NCBI RefSeq assembly: GCF_900106525.1 | Contig: NZ_FNOG01000007.1 | Location: 82,149 to 146,148 of the forward strand | Reading direction: 5' to 3' | Source: Lysobacter enzymogenes | GTDB lineage: Bacteria > Pseudomonadota > Gammaproteobacteria > Xanthomonadales > Xanthomonadaceae | Length of the DNA: 64,000 nt | Shown: piece by piece, positions 8,930-18,625 of the stretch | How the letters are laid out: the number at the start of each line of letters is the position of its first letter | Numbering within the stretch: the stretch's first letter is position 1 | The notes under the pieces: model-generated | Seen by the model: only the letters and a program-made list of their open reading frames with translations | Database searches by the model: none | What the model was told of the DNA's origin: nothing | Made by a program: the position numbers and the translations under genes

Positions 8930-11900
8930 TTGAGCGATTTCTTTGTCGAGCTGGACCGGACTTTCCATCTGAGCGTCGCGAACGGCGCGAAGAGCGACGA
9001 CATCGACCTGACCCAGCCGTTTGGTCAGCGCGGCCAGATGTCTTGGAGCGACCTGCTCGCCCGGCCGCGCGTTGTCATCCTGTCCGGCGGAGGCTCCGGC
9101 AAGACCGTCGAGATTCGCCATCGAGCTAAGCTGCTGCACGCCGAGGGCCAGTCAGCCTTCTTCCTGCGAATCGAGCATGTCTGCAACGATTTTGCCGGCG
9201 CATTCGACAAGGCCGCCGGCAACCATGAGCAGTTCCTCGAGTGGGTCAAGTCCGGAGACGAAGGCTGGGTGTTCCTGGACTCGGTCGACGAGGCGCGGCT
9301 GAAGAGTCCGAAAGAGTTCGAGCAGGCGATCAGCTACATCGGCCGCATGCTCGAGCCAGTCCTGCAACGGGCACACATTCTCGTCACCGGACGGGAAGCC
9401 GCTTGGCGGGCCCGTACGGATCGCGAGCTAATTCGTACGCATCTCCCCTACGAGTCGTCGACACCAGTAGTCACCTCTGATCCTGCCGAAGAACCACCGG
9501 CGCCGAAAGATAACGATTCCGAGCTGGAGGGGGCCAGCATCGACTGGCAAGTCGATGATCTCGATGCTGAGGATGACGACGGGCCCGAAGAGCCGACAAA
9601 CAAGAAGAAGGATGAACCACCGGAAGCGGAGCCGAACGCAGTGCTGCTCGTCGGTTTCGATACCTTGAATGAGAAGCAGGTCGAGACCTTCGCGCGTGCC
9701 AAGAAAGTCGCCGACGTAGCGAGCTTCCTGGAGGCCGTCACACGTAAGGAAGCGCAGTCTGAAACCGCCCGTCCGTTGGATCTGGAGGGGCTTGTCGACT
9801 ACTGGAATGCGAACGGGCGCATCGGCAGCCAGTTCGAGCTCACTGAAGTCAGCATTGTTCGACGTCTATCCGAAGTCGATCCGGATCGCGCAGAAGCCAC
9901 CACGCTGAGCCGCGAACAGTTACGTCAAGCGGCACGCACGCTTGCGGCAGCAAACATGTTGATGCAGACACCGGAGATCCGACTACTGGACGCCCCGGCC
10001 GAGCTGCATGGTGTTGAGCCGGGCGACCTGCTTAATTGGTCGGAAAAGGACATTCGCACGCTATTGCTGCGGCCGCTTTTCGTTGCAAGTCAGTTCGGCG
10101 CCGTTCGCATCTACGTGCAGAAGGCCCGAGAGTTTTTGACCGCCGAATGGTTGCACCGTCGTCTCGTCGACCACGCGTCCCGTAGCCGAATCGAAGCGCT
10201 CTTCTTCCAGGTTCAGTATGGTCGGGAAGTAGTGGTGCCGGCGATGCGTGGCGTTTTGCCGTGGTTGGCCTTGCTCGATCCCGACGTGCTCGCGCGGGTG
10301 CGCCGCGTGGCGCCCGAGGTCATGTTCGAAGGCGGCGATCCGAGCCGTCTTCCGCTCGAGATGCGCCGCGAGTTGCTCAGCAAGGCGTGCGGCCAGTTGG
10401 CGGGCGCTTCGGGGCACGGTTCGCTGACTGACTTCCAGGCCGTACAGCGATTCGCGGCGCCCGATCTGGCCGATCACACTAAGGCGCTTCTGGCTATCCA
10501 TCACAACGACGACGAAGTCGTCTATTTCTTAATGCGAATGGTCTGGCAGGGTGAGATTGCGGGAGCGCTCGACGAAGCTAAGCAGGTCGCGAGCCGCGCC
10601 AGCGATTTCAACGTGCGCCTCATCGCGTTACGTGCAGTCGCCGCGCTGGGGACGGATGCTGATCGCAAGACGGTTCGCGTGGCCCTGTTGGACGACGCCA
10701 CGCCACCGGAGCGGGGGTGGGTTGCCGAGGTCGTCAAATCACTACCCCGCGATGCCGACGGCGTCGCTTGGCTGCTGCAAGCCTGCATTGGCGCCAAGCG
10801 CGAAGAGCGCTACAGCATCGATCCTCTCGCCGACGCCGTTGAGACCTACGTCGCTGAGCTGCCCCTGGCTCTGCTGCCACTTCTCGTCACGGGACTTGAG
10901 AGACTGCTGGAGCTGGCCGCGGACCACGACAACGACGATGGGGGCCATCGTCGCCGACCGAACGACTGGTTGATGAGCACAGCAATCATAGTGCTGGATC
11001 GACTCGTCCAGGCGAAGGACACCGCCACGTTGCAGGCACCGGCGATGGCTTTGCTGCGTCGGATTCCAGTGGCCGTGCGGTTTGGCGACAACGAGGATCG
11101 TGAGGACAGCACGCGCTTGGCGGAACACGTGAGTGCGTGGGAGACGCTCAATCGCGCCCTGTTCTGGCAGGACGTGGAAGAAACGCGTGCGCATCGGCTG
11201 AAGAAGTCGGGCGAACCGCTGGTTGACATCTGGAGAGTCGGCATGTTCGGGCGCTACTGGCGCCTGACTGTCGACGATTTCGAGTACATCCTCAAGGAAA
11301 TCGGTACGCGACCACTTCTCGATGATCGCTTAGTCGCGTTATCGGCCGCACATAGCTTGTATCGCGAGAACGGTCGCCCGTCGACCTGGCGTCAACGTTT
11401 GCGCCGACGTGCCAACGGAGTGCCTGAGCTCCAGGCGGCGCTCGCAGCACTGCTGGGACCGCTATCCGATCAGTTCAAGAAGTGGCGGCGGCAAGAGGCG
11501 CGAAGGAAGCAGCGCTCTGCGCGGGCCGCAGAAAAGCGTGAGGAAAATCGGGCGGGGTGGCGCAAGCATTTGATGGCGAATCTTGATTCACTTCGCACAC
11601 CTTTCCCGGGCGGCGGTGTCCGCAAAAATCAGCACTATCTTTCGACACGGATGCGTGAGTTCGACAAGAATTCGTCACGGTGGGCCGATGGCAGGTGGAG
11701 GTCGCTGATCCCAGAATTCGGCCACGACGTGGCCAGGGCATTCCGTGACGGTGCCGTCGCGTTCTGGCGAACAAACACGCCGGAGCTGCTTTCGACGGGC
11801 GCAGCTCCCAACAATACGCCGTTGACGACAGTATTCGGCTTGATTGGCTTGCTGTTCGACTCACGGGAGACGTCCAATTGGGCGGACCAGCTGACGCACG

Positions 11901-13552
11901 AAGAGGCTGAGCTGGCCGCGCGATACGCAATGCGCGAACTCAACGGCTTCCCGCCGTGGTTGCCGCGACTGTTCGCCGCGCACCCCGAGGCGGTGTTGAA
12001 GGTCGTTCTAGGTGAGATTGACTACGAGCTGCGAACGGCGCTGGCCATCAACAGTCCCAGTCACGATGTGCTGAGCGACGTCAGCGGCGTTGGTAGCTGG
12101 ATGTGGAACCGCCTTGCGCCGGAGCTCTTGAAACGCCTAAATGCCCCGCCGGCGAGCGCCGCGCACTTGCGTCAAGTTCTGACCATCCTGTCTGGTTCCG
12201 AAGTGGAGGGAGCTGGCATCGCCGCGCTTGCGAGCACGCACGTGGGGAAGAGTGCTGATGAATTTGCTGCCGCGTGGTTTGCAGCCTGGATCGGCGTTGA
12301 TCCCGATCATGCTCTCCCGGCACTAGCAACACACCTGGAGGCTCTTCGGGACAAGACGCGACAGACTGGTGTGGCAATGCATTGCCTGATCGCTCTCACC
12401 GGAGGACGCCGTGGGCGTCGCGTGGCTCGAGAGGGCTATCGCACGGTTCCGCATCTGACGGCCCTGTTCCTATTAATGCATCAATACATTGTCGAGAGCG
12501 AAGACATCGATCGAGCTGGCAAGGGCGTTTACAGCCCGACCTTGCGTGACGACGCCCAGGAGGCACGCAACCAGTTGCTCGCGCCATTGAGGGACACGCC
12601 CGGACAGGAGGCATACTTCGCGCTGCTGCGAATCGCTGCGGAGCATCCTTCCAAGCATGGACGGGCTTGGGTTACGAGGCTTGCATACGCGCGAGCGGTC
12701 ACCGATGCGGACCGGCCTGGTTGGGGAAGCAGCCAGGTGCGAGAGTTCCAAGAGAATCTAGAGCGTACGCCACGTAATCACCAGGAATTGCATGATCTGG
12801 CGATCGATCGCCTGCTCGATTTCAAGCACTCTCTTGAGCACGGTGAGACCAGTATCGCGGGAGTACTACTGACGCCAGAGGAAACTGAGGTCAGGAACGT
12901 CGTTGCCGACTGGTGCAGGGCCCGCGGTCTGAATCGTTATGTGATCGCACAGGAGGAAGAGTTCGCGGACAAGAAGCGCACTGACATCCGCTTCCTGAGC
13001 ATGGCCTTCGACAACCCGGTGCCGGCGGAACTGAAGCTGGCTAACCAGTGGTCCGGGCCAGAGTTAGCCGAACGCCTCGAAAATCAGCTGTGCAATGACT
13101 ATCTCCGGGATCAGCGGTCCAGTCGAGGCATCTTTCTTCTGATGCATCAGGGAGGGCGCAAATACTGGGGCCTTCCCGACGGAAGTCGGGTCACCTCGGT
13201 TGAGGAACTCACGGCAGGCCTGCAAGCGCACTGGGCGAAGGTAGCCAAGGATTTCCCGCATGTGCATGCCGTGCACGTTATCGGCATCGACCTGACCATG
13301 CGTGCCGAGCCCAAAGGTAGGGGCGCGGCTAAGTCCACTACCAAGAAGATAGCCAACACGGCTACGAGGAAACCGACAAGCGATGTCGCCAAGAAGGTGG
13401 CTAAGAAGGCCGCCAAGAACGTCACCAAGAAGGCCGCCAAGAAGGTTACTAAGAGCGTCACCAAAAAGGCCCCTGGAAAGACAAGACCCAAGTCGGTAGC
13501 CAAGTCAGCCGCGAAGAAGGTTGACGTGAGTAGGGCGAAGAGTCGGAAGTAA
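8930..13552 (+). CDS. Large P-loop NTPase with nuclease-like domain and histone-like tail
   Basis: This 1540-residue protein starts with TTG at 8930, preceded by AGGTG. The N terminus carries a NACHT/STAND-like NTPase: Walker A GGGSGKT (53-59), Walker B GWVFLDSVDEA (about 111-121), and HILVTGRE (about 148-155). A very acidic linker follows (about 190-237), then about 1,050 residues of helical, HEAT-like sequence. Near 1317-1455 lies a restriction-nuclease-like pattern: an Asp in KRTDIRF, then ELK in PAELKLANQW. The last 80 residues are Lys/Ala-rich repeats of the KKxAKK type, like histone H1. I infer a sensor NTPase that triggers DNA cleavage in defence. No exact family is recognised. Confidence 0.6.
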   Translation: MSDFFVELDRTFHLSVANGAKSDDIDLTQPFGQRGQMSWSDLLARPRVVILSGGGSGKTVEIRHRAKLLHAEGQSAFFLRIEHVCNDFAGAFDKAAGNHEQFLEWVKSGDEGWVFLDSVDEARLKSPKEFEQAISYIGRMLEPVLQRAHILVTGREAAWRARTDRELIRTHLPYESSTPVVTSDPAEEPPAPKDNDSELEGASIDWQVDDLDAEDDDGPEEPTNKKKDEPPEAEPNAVLLVGFDTLNEKQVETFARAKKVADVASFLEAVTRKEAQSETARPLDLEGLVDYWNANGRIGSQFELTEVSIVRRLSEVDPDRAEATTLSREQLRQAARTLAAANMLMQTPEIRLLDAPAELHGVEPGDLLNWSEKDIRTLLLRPLFVASQFGAVRIYVQKAREFLTAEWLHRRLVDHASRSRIEALFFQVQYGREVVVPAMRGVLPWLALLDPDVLARVRRVAPEVMFEGGDPSRLPLEMRRELLSKACGQLAGASGHGSLTDFQAVQRFAAPDLADHTKALLAIHHNDDEVVYFLMRMVWQGEIAGALDEAKQVASRASDFNVRLIALRAVAALGTDADRKTVRVALLDDATPPERGWVAEVVKSLPRDADGVAWLLQACIGAKREERYSIDPLADAVETYVAELPLALLPLLVTGLERLLELAADHDNDDGGHRRRPNDWLMSTAIIVLDRLVQAKDTATLQAPAMALLRRIPVAVRFGDNEDREDSTRLAEHVSAWETLNRALFWQDVEETRAHRLKKSGEPLVDIWRVGMFGRYWRLTVDDFEYILKEIGTRPLLDDRLVALSAAHSLYRENGRPSTWRQRLRRRANGVPELQAALAALLGPLSDQFKKWRRQEARRKQRSARAAEKREENRAGWRKHLMANLDSLRTPFPGGGVRKNQHYLSTRMREFDKNSSRWADGRWRSLIPEFGHDVARAFRDGAVAFWRTNTPELLSTGAAPNNTPLTTVFGLIGLLFDSRETSNWADQLTHEEAELAARYAMRELNGFPPWLPRLFAAHPEAVLKVVLGEIDYELRTALAINSPSHDVLSDVSGVGSWMWNRLAPELLKRLNAPPASAAHLRQVLTILSGSEVEGAGIAALASTHVGKSADEFAAAWFAAWIGVDPDHALPALATHLEALRDKTRQTGVAMHCLIALTGGRRGRRVAREGYRTVPHLTALFLLMHQYIVESEDIDRAGKGVYSPTLRDDAQEARNQLLAPLRDTPGQEAYFALLRIAAEHPSKHGRAWVTRLAYARAVTDADRPGWGSSQVREFQENLERTPRNHQELHDLAIDRLLDFKHSLEHGETSIAGVLLTPEETEVRNVVADWCRARGLNRYVIAQEEEFADKKRTDIRFLSMAFDNPVPAELKLANQWSGPELAERLENQLCNDYLRDQRSSRGIFLLMHQGGRKYWGLPDGSRVTSVEELTAGLQAHWAKVAKDFPHVHAVHVIGIDLTMRAEPKGRGAAKSTTKKIANTATRKPTSDVAKKVAKKAAKNVTKKAAKKVTKSVTKKAPGKTRPKSVAKSAAKKVDVSRAKSRK

Positions 13553-13676
13553 CGCGCCCCAAAGTGATTAGTCTGCAAGGGCTTTCAGAGTAGGGTTAGC
13601 ACGACTGTGAAATCTGCGGCGACTCGGTCGCGAGCGATAGCGCCTTGATCCACCGATCAGTGGAAGCAATCTACCC

Positions 13677-16600
13677 ATGGACAAAGCAAGCAAGAATCGA
13701 AGCTACCGAGAGTTCATGCGAGCGCGGCGTCCGGAGCTGTACTCCGATACGTTGCATACCGAGGTTGGTGAATTAGACCGGCGCCAGTTCGAGTTTCATC
13801 TGCACTCGCTCACAAGCCGAAAGGAGGAGACTGCGTTCGAGAATTTCGCGCGGGTTCTGGCTGAAAAGGAGATTTGTCCGAATCTGATACCGCAGACCGG
13901 GCCGACTGGGGGCGGTGACAGCAAGGTTGATACGGAGACATATCCAGTAGCTCCATCGATTGCAACGCTTTGGTTCGAGGGTGACCCAGTGTCCGCCGGC
14001 GAGCGCTGGGGTTTTGCCGTAAGTGCCAAGGCCGAATGGAAGCCGAAGATTCGCTCAGACGTCGCCAAGATTTTGGCAACCGGCCGCCCCTACACTCTTG
14101 TTTACTTTGTCTCGAACCAGTCCATCAAGGACAAGGACCGAGCCGAGATGGAAGACGCCCTCACCAAGGAACATGGTGTGCAGGTGCGTATCCTGGACCG
14201 GAGCTGGATCGTTGAGAAGGTTGTCCGCCACCAGCGTTGGAATATCGTCGCTGAGACGCTCCAGTTCGAGCTCGCGTCCAAAGTGATCTCTAGTCCTGGC
14301 CCCCTTGACGCCGGAAGGCTGCGTGAGCTGGATGCTCTCGACAAGAAGATCGAGGCGGCAGCTATGTCTGGTGTCACCTTGGAACTGGTCGAGGAGAGCT
14401 TGCAGTCGGCACTGCTCGCACGCGGTCTCGAGCGGCCACGACACGAGGTCGATGGCAGGTTCGAGCGCGCAGAGCGCCTTGCTCGTCGCACCAATCGTTG
14501 GCAACTCCAGCGCATCTGGTACCAGAAGGCTTGGACGGCCCTGTGGTGGTTCGATGACATGGAAGAGGCGGACCGAATCTATGACCTATTGGCAGCTGAA
14601 GTACTGGCCTCCGATTGGGTTTGGGATACTGACGGCCTTGTCAATCTCTGGTTGGCCTTCCAAGCGGGTAAGCCTTCCAGAGAAGCACGTACCAGCGCTC
14701 TTCGTACTTCACTTCTGCGCCATGCCGCCGACGAGTCAAAGGAAACCAGCTCACTTTGGGCTCGGACGCAACTTCTACAGATGGACTTGGTCGCGGGCAT
14801 GCATTCAAAAAGCGATTTGCGGCCTGCCATTACTGCATTGAGCCATGTTCTGGGCGAAGTGCGCGGCAAAGTCGAATTCCCAGTCGAGCCATTGGTTCGG
14901 ATGGTGCAAGAACTGGCAAATGTCATCGGTGAGTTGCCCGGTTATGACGAGCTGCTAGATACCGTCATCGAAATCGAACGCGAGAGAAATGGCGACCGAG
15001 TCGCTGGAGAGCTTCAGCTGCAGCGCGGTCTTAAAAGACTCGAGCGCAAGAAGGCGTATGACGCGATTGACGACCTGGCCCGCGCGCAGCTGCTCCTTGC
15101 CCAGGAGGACTGCCGTGATGAGTTCATTGCCGCGCTCTGCGGGACGGGCCTCGCGTACGAGTCGGCGGGTCTTCTCTACGCGGCAAGGGCGAATCTAGTG
15201 ACCGCGTTGGACCGATGCTTATATTCATGGTTCAAGGAAAAATCCGTCGATCGTCGAGCGTTGCCGCTGTTGAAGAAGCTGGCTTGGCTGGATCTTCAGC
15301 TCGGTCGCGTGCCTTATGTACTCGGCTGGGTGAAGTGGTTCGCGCCAATCCAGGTCGCATTGAGTCTGGACGAGGATGACACCAAGGCGCTGTACGAGGA
15401 ACTGCAGGCTATCGACAGAGTTCTTGGAATCTTGGTGTTGCGCACTGCGCACGATGATTGGCCTCGCCTCGCTCGGCTTCCGGACCTGCTGTCAACATTG
15501 GGGTTGGAGATGTCACGTGCCGCGGCCCTCTTCATGCTGGGGTACGAGGACACGGTGCGAGCAGAGTATGGGACTGCGAATGACGACTTGGACCAGTTTT
15601 CCAGCGAATGGCTTGCCGCTCCAGCTTCGCAAGATCTTCCCAAGCACCCAGCTTGGCACTTCGGCACAGCCACCATGACAACGGCGATCTTGGGTTGCCA
15701 AATTGAAGTCATCGTCCGTGGTGGTGTCGCGTCGGCACTGCTGGGTGAGAGCATTGTCGCGTTTCTCGAGGCGTTCTATTCCACCGCCGTTCGCGCCACA
15801 AGCATGTTTTCACCCCGAGAGCGACTGGTTATCGAGGTTCGGCAGTCGGAGGCCGCGAAGCCGCCCTTTGTTCATCGTCATGTTGAGGATGACTGTGGCG
15901 AGACGATGCTTATCGTCGCGCACCCGATTTCTGGCGCATCGGAACTGGTCGGCGAGGGTTTCGAAAAAGCGATGATTGAGCTGTTCGCGCGCGTGACGTA
16001 CGAGCTGCAGCTCAGGGTTAAGCACAAGGACTTTGAGGAGATGTTTGCTAAGCATCGTGCTCAAGACCGTGCGTACCACGTAGCGCGATCCATCATTTCC
16101 GTCACGAACATTCTTGGGGCGTCGCCGCCGGGGCGCGCAGAAGACTGGGTGCAGGACAATACTCTGGCCGAGTATCCGCTCGTTCGCGCAAAAGCCTGGG
16201 TGCCGGATTCGAGTGTCGTCGCGCTTGCTGGCGCTAATGCCGAAAAAGAATCCGACTATGCTAGGGAGCCGTTGTCAGAGAAGCTCTTCGGCGTGGATGC
16301 GGTGTTGCATCGGGACATGAGGGTCATGTCGCCCATCATCCTTCCGCTCTGGGACAAAGCCAAATGGAAGGGTACTGGCGTGCTGCTGCCAGAGGTTCCT
16401 GGCGAGGTGGCACCGCCGATGATGGCCTTGGCATTTGAGAACTTTGACGCAGGCCAAAAGATCTTTCGTGGTTGGCGCAAGAAGGTGGGTGCGGAGAACC
16501 GGGACGGATGGCTTAGCGTTACTGTCATCACCGGTATTCAGCGCGACAGTCCATTGAACTACCGGGTGGCAATAGGCATTGGCGAGTCGTACCTGAAGGC

Positions 16601-16955
16601 AATGTCCGCTGACAATCGCATGTTCGCCATGGTCTACCGAATGCACGATATGACGCCATCGTCTGGTCGAAACCTCGAGGTCTTGCAAGATCACTTCAGG
16701 CGCCGAGGATTTGTTTTCCTGCTGCCGGTTGCTTTCAGCGCTACCTCGCCACGAATCGAGACGACTGAAGAGAGCTTTGAGTTGGGCATCAGGCTCTCAC
16801 ACCTGGTGTTCATCCCGGCATGGCAGGTTGGAGAGACGTCACCGCTTATTGGGGCCATGCGCGGAATCACTGACCCGATTCTTCCTCCAGGAGTGACCGA
16901 CGCGCCATTCTTGCAGGCGATTGAACGCTTCAAGGAAAGCAAAAAGGCTCACTAG
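13677..16955 (+). CDS. Restriction-endonuclease-like protein with helical-repeat body
   Basis: The product has 1092 residues. The N-terminal 190 residues resemble a PD-(D/E)XK nuclease: Glu residues in EETAFENFARVLAEK, then GPTGGGDSKVD near 72-82, then FAVSAKAEWKPK near 113-124, where Ser-Ala-Lys stands in place of the usual Glu-x-Lys. The middle (about 220-640) looks like TPR-type helical repeats (FIAALCGTGLAYESAGLLYAA and similar). The C-terminal 400 residues match nothing I know. It follows the large NTPase gene by 124 bp on the same strand, so the two probably work together. A role in defence is inferred. Whether the nuclease is active is open, given the altered motif. Confidence 0.55.
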   Translation: MDKASKNRSYREFMRARRPELYSDTLHTEVGELDRRQFEFHLHSLTSRKEETAFENFARVLAEKEICPNLIPQTGPTGGGDSKVDTETYPVAPSIATLWFEGDPVSAGERWGFAVSAKAEWKPKIRSDVAKILATGRPYTLVYFVSNQSIKDKDRAEMEDALTKEHGVQVRILDRSWIVEKVVRHQRWNIVAETLQFELASKVISSPGPLDAGRLRELDALDKKIEAAAMSGVTLELVEESLQSALLARGLERPRHEVDGRFERAERLARRTNRWQLQRIWYQKAWTALWWFDDMEEADRIYDLLAAEVLASDWVWDTDGLVNLWLAFQAGKPSREARTSALRTSLLRHAADESKETSSLWARTQLLQMDLVAGMHSKSDLRPAITALSHVLGEVRGKVEFPVEPLVRMVQELANVIGELPGYDELLDTVIEIERERNGDRVAGELQLQRGLKRLERKKAYDAIDDLARAQLLLAQEDCRDEFIAALCGTGLAYESAGLLYAARANLVTALDRCLYSWFKEKSVDRRALPLLKKLAWLDLQLGRVPYVLGWVKWFAPIQVALSLDEDDTKALYEELQAIDRVLGILVLRTAHDDWPRLARLPDLLSTLGLEMSRAAALFMLGYEDTVRAEYGTANDDLDQFSSEWLAAPASQDLPKHPAWHFGTATMTTAILGCQIEVIVRGGVASALLGESIVAFLEAFYSTAVRATSMFSPRERLVIEVRQSEAAKPPFVHRHVEDDCGETMLIVAHPISGASELVGEGFEKAMIELFARVTYELQLRVKHKDFEEMFAKHRAQDRAYHVARSIISVTNILGASPPGRAEDWVQDNTLAEYPLVRAKAWVPDSSVVALAGANAEKESDYAREPLSEKLFGVDAVLHRDMRVMSPIILPLWDKAKWKGTGVLLPEVPGEVAPPMMALAFENFDAGQKIFRGWRKKVGAENRDGWLSVTVITGIQRDSPLNYRVAIGIGESYLKAMSADNRMFAMVYRMHDMTPSSGRNLEVLQDHFRRRGFVFLLPVAFSATSPRIETTEESFELGIRLSHLVFIPAWQVGETSPLIGAMRGITDPILPPGVTDAPFLQAIERFKESKKAH

Positions 16956-16978
16956 TTCAAGTGCGCATTAGAGGATGC

Positions 16979-18121
16979 TTACTCAGCTCGCCCGCCTCCC
17001 GACGTTAGTATTTGGGTGCCTCCGAATGCGGGGAAGTCAATGGCACGGCGGATGTCGTTCTCAGCAAAAGCTCTGATTGTCAAGGCTTGTTTCTCGATTC
17101 GATCGATGTCGGTGTTGGGATTTAGTCGAACTTTTCGCCGTGCAATTGCCTTTTCTGTCCTCGACCAATACTCGCCGTGATGCGCCATCTCATCCGTGGC
17201 CAGGATCATTCCGGCTTGTCCTTTGAACACGCCGACGTGATGGATGACGCGAAGCATCGACGCCAGCTTCCTGTCTCCTGTCACGAGCCAGGGGTCGACG
17301 CCTATGCCTGCTAGTCCTCGATTTTCCGCAACAAGTGCTGCATCCAGAACCATGAGGTCATGTGACCCATTCAGGGCCGCCTTGTCCATCTGATGAAAGC
17401 TCGATGGATAGCGCTGCATTGGCTTTTCGCGCTGTGTGAAATTTATGACGATGTCCCTCCACAAACCGTAAATCTCTTCACCTTCCTGTGGGGGCGGCGC
17501 AAGCACGAATCTGGCGATCTGCACCAATCGTGACGAAACAATATTTAGGTATGCCCGGGACAAGCGCAAGAACGTGGCAAACTGTGCATAGGGCGTTGCG
17601 GTGGCGTAATCTCGAGCGACCAGAAGCAGCAACAACAGCCCGCCGTAGTACTGCGCCATAAATTTTCGCTCATCCTCGTATTGTCCTGCGTATCTATCCT
17701 CCCGCACGCGACGCCCGGTACGGGACAGGTCGGGAGTAGAGCTGTGCGCATCGTCAATCCAGCTCAGACCGAACTTCGAGGGAAAGGCGTCAATAGCGCT
17801 AGCTGCCGCCGCTACTTCGCGAGCTGGTATTTCCATCAGGGCAAAGTAGGGGCTGATGTAGTACGCGAGGCCAAGCTCGTGGCAGCCGCGCAGAAATTCA
17901 ACGAACTCCAATAGCCCCTGTCGTCTCAGAGTCCGGTCATCCGCGGGCACGCCGGGATCACAGCACTTAACCATGCCGATTACGATATTCGTATCCAGCG
18001 TCAATTGCGTCTGCCGCCCCATCAGCATGTTTCGACTCACACGAGCGAAGTCGAGGCGCGGTACGTCCGTGCCGAGCCTGTAGGCTTTGCAGCACGAGAC
18101 TTTTCCGAACTCAGTGATCAT
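16979..18121 (-). CDS. PIN-domain protein
   Basis: The longest frame gives 380 residues; starts at 18028 or 18022 (MGRQTQLTLDTN) are also possible and would remove about 32 residues. LTLDTNIVIGM supplies the first conserved Asp of the PIN fold. VLDAALVAENR and DPWLVTGDRKLA supply the later acidic residues, as in metal-dependent RNases. The protein is more than twice the size of a typical VapC toxin, and no antitoxin gene is adjacent. It converges on the restriction-like gene, with 23 bp between the two ends. It probably cuts RNA as part of the defence cluster; that is inference. Confidence 0.65.
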   Translation of the reverse strand: MITEFGKVSCCKAYRLGTDVPRLDFARVSRNMLMGRQTQLTLDTNIVIGMVKCCDPGVPADDRTLRRQGLLEFVEFLRGCHELGLAYYISPYFALMEIPAREVAAAASAIDAFPSKFGLSWIDDAHSSTPDLSRTGRRVREDRYAGQYEDERKFMAQYYGGLLLLLLVARDYATATPYAQFATFLRLSRAYLNIVSSRLVQIARFVLAPPPQEGEEIYGLWRDIVINFTQREKPMQRYPSSFHQMDKAALNGSHDLMVLDAALVAENRGLAGIGVDPWLVTGDRKLASMLRVIHHVGVFKGQAGMILATDEMAHHGEYWSRTEKAIARRKVRLNPNTDIDRIEKQALTIRAFAENDIRRAIDFPAFGGTQILTSGGGRAE

Positions 18122-18311
18122 GTGCTCATCTATGTGGGGAAAAATGAGACCTGTGCCACCAGCCTTGCCAGGGAGGATTCGGCGCTTCCGACGCGCCGAC
18201 TTCCTTTCCTGCGATCGTGATTATTTCAGGTGATCGGTTATGGGGACCATGTACGGTGAAGATGCGAGTGCACTGATCGTGCTACCGCCGGACTTTCCGC
18301 ATGATGACAAA

Positions 18312-18340
18312 AGAACAGGCGCCTCAGAGACGCCTGTTCT
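18312..18340 (-). terminator. Rho-independent terminator after RHS operon
   Basis: AGAACAGGCG pairs perfectly with CGCCTGTTCT around a nine-base loop, with T/A runs on both sides. It lies 22 bp beyond the stop of the small gene that follows the RHS gene and could work in both directions. Confidence 0.85.
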
Positions 18341-18361
18341 TTTTGCTCTTCTGGATGGCAA

Positions 18362-18622
18362 CTAAAGTTTTTGCATTTTTTCCATGAGTGCAAGTCGCAG
18401 TTCGACCTTCTTCGATAACAAGGTGACGCCTTCGACGGTCGCCGGCTCAGTGGCGTGTTCGGTCAACACCTCGATGAGCTCCAGTGCCTTCCTGGACGCC
18501 TCCAGGGTGTCTTCCCGGCCATCGCGTGGGCTGCGGTCATCGAAGGGCTCCTGCAGCCGCTCGATCAGTAGATCGGCGACCGTTCCCATTGCCTCATAGA
18601 TGCGTTTTTGCAAGTCGCTCAT
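18362..18622 (-). CDS. Putative RHS-toxin immunity protein
   Basis: The 86-residue product is charged, helical, and likely coiled-coil (EASRKALELIEVLTEHA, then LLSKKVELRLALMEKMQKL), with no signal peptide. Its ATG lies 3 bp after the RHS stop, and its ribosome-binding site (GAGG) lies inside the last codons of the RHS gene, so the two are tightly coupled. A strong terminator follows. A small gene directly after a polymorphic RHS toxin normally encodes its immunity protein; I recognise no specific family, so this role comes from position alone. Confidence 0.6.
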   Translation of the reverse strand: MSDLQKRIYEAMGTVADLLIERLQEPFDDRSPRDGREDTLEASRKALELIEVLTEHATEPATVEGVTLLSKKVELRLALMEKMQKL

Positions 18623-18625
18623 CGA

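Noticed and set aside
6683..13552. Gabija system
   Set aside because: The OLD protein fits GajA in general, but the next gene is a NACHT-like giant, not a UvrD-type GajB helicase.
18240..18365. Short plus-strand frame of 41 residues
   Set aside because: It runs straight through a strong terminator hairpin and has no ribosome-binding site or known motif.
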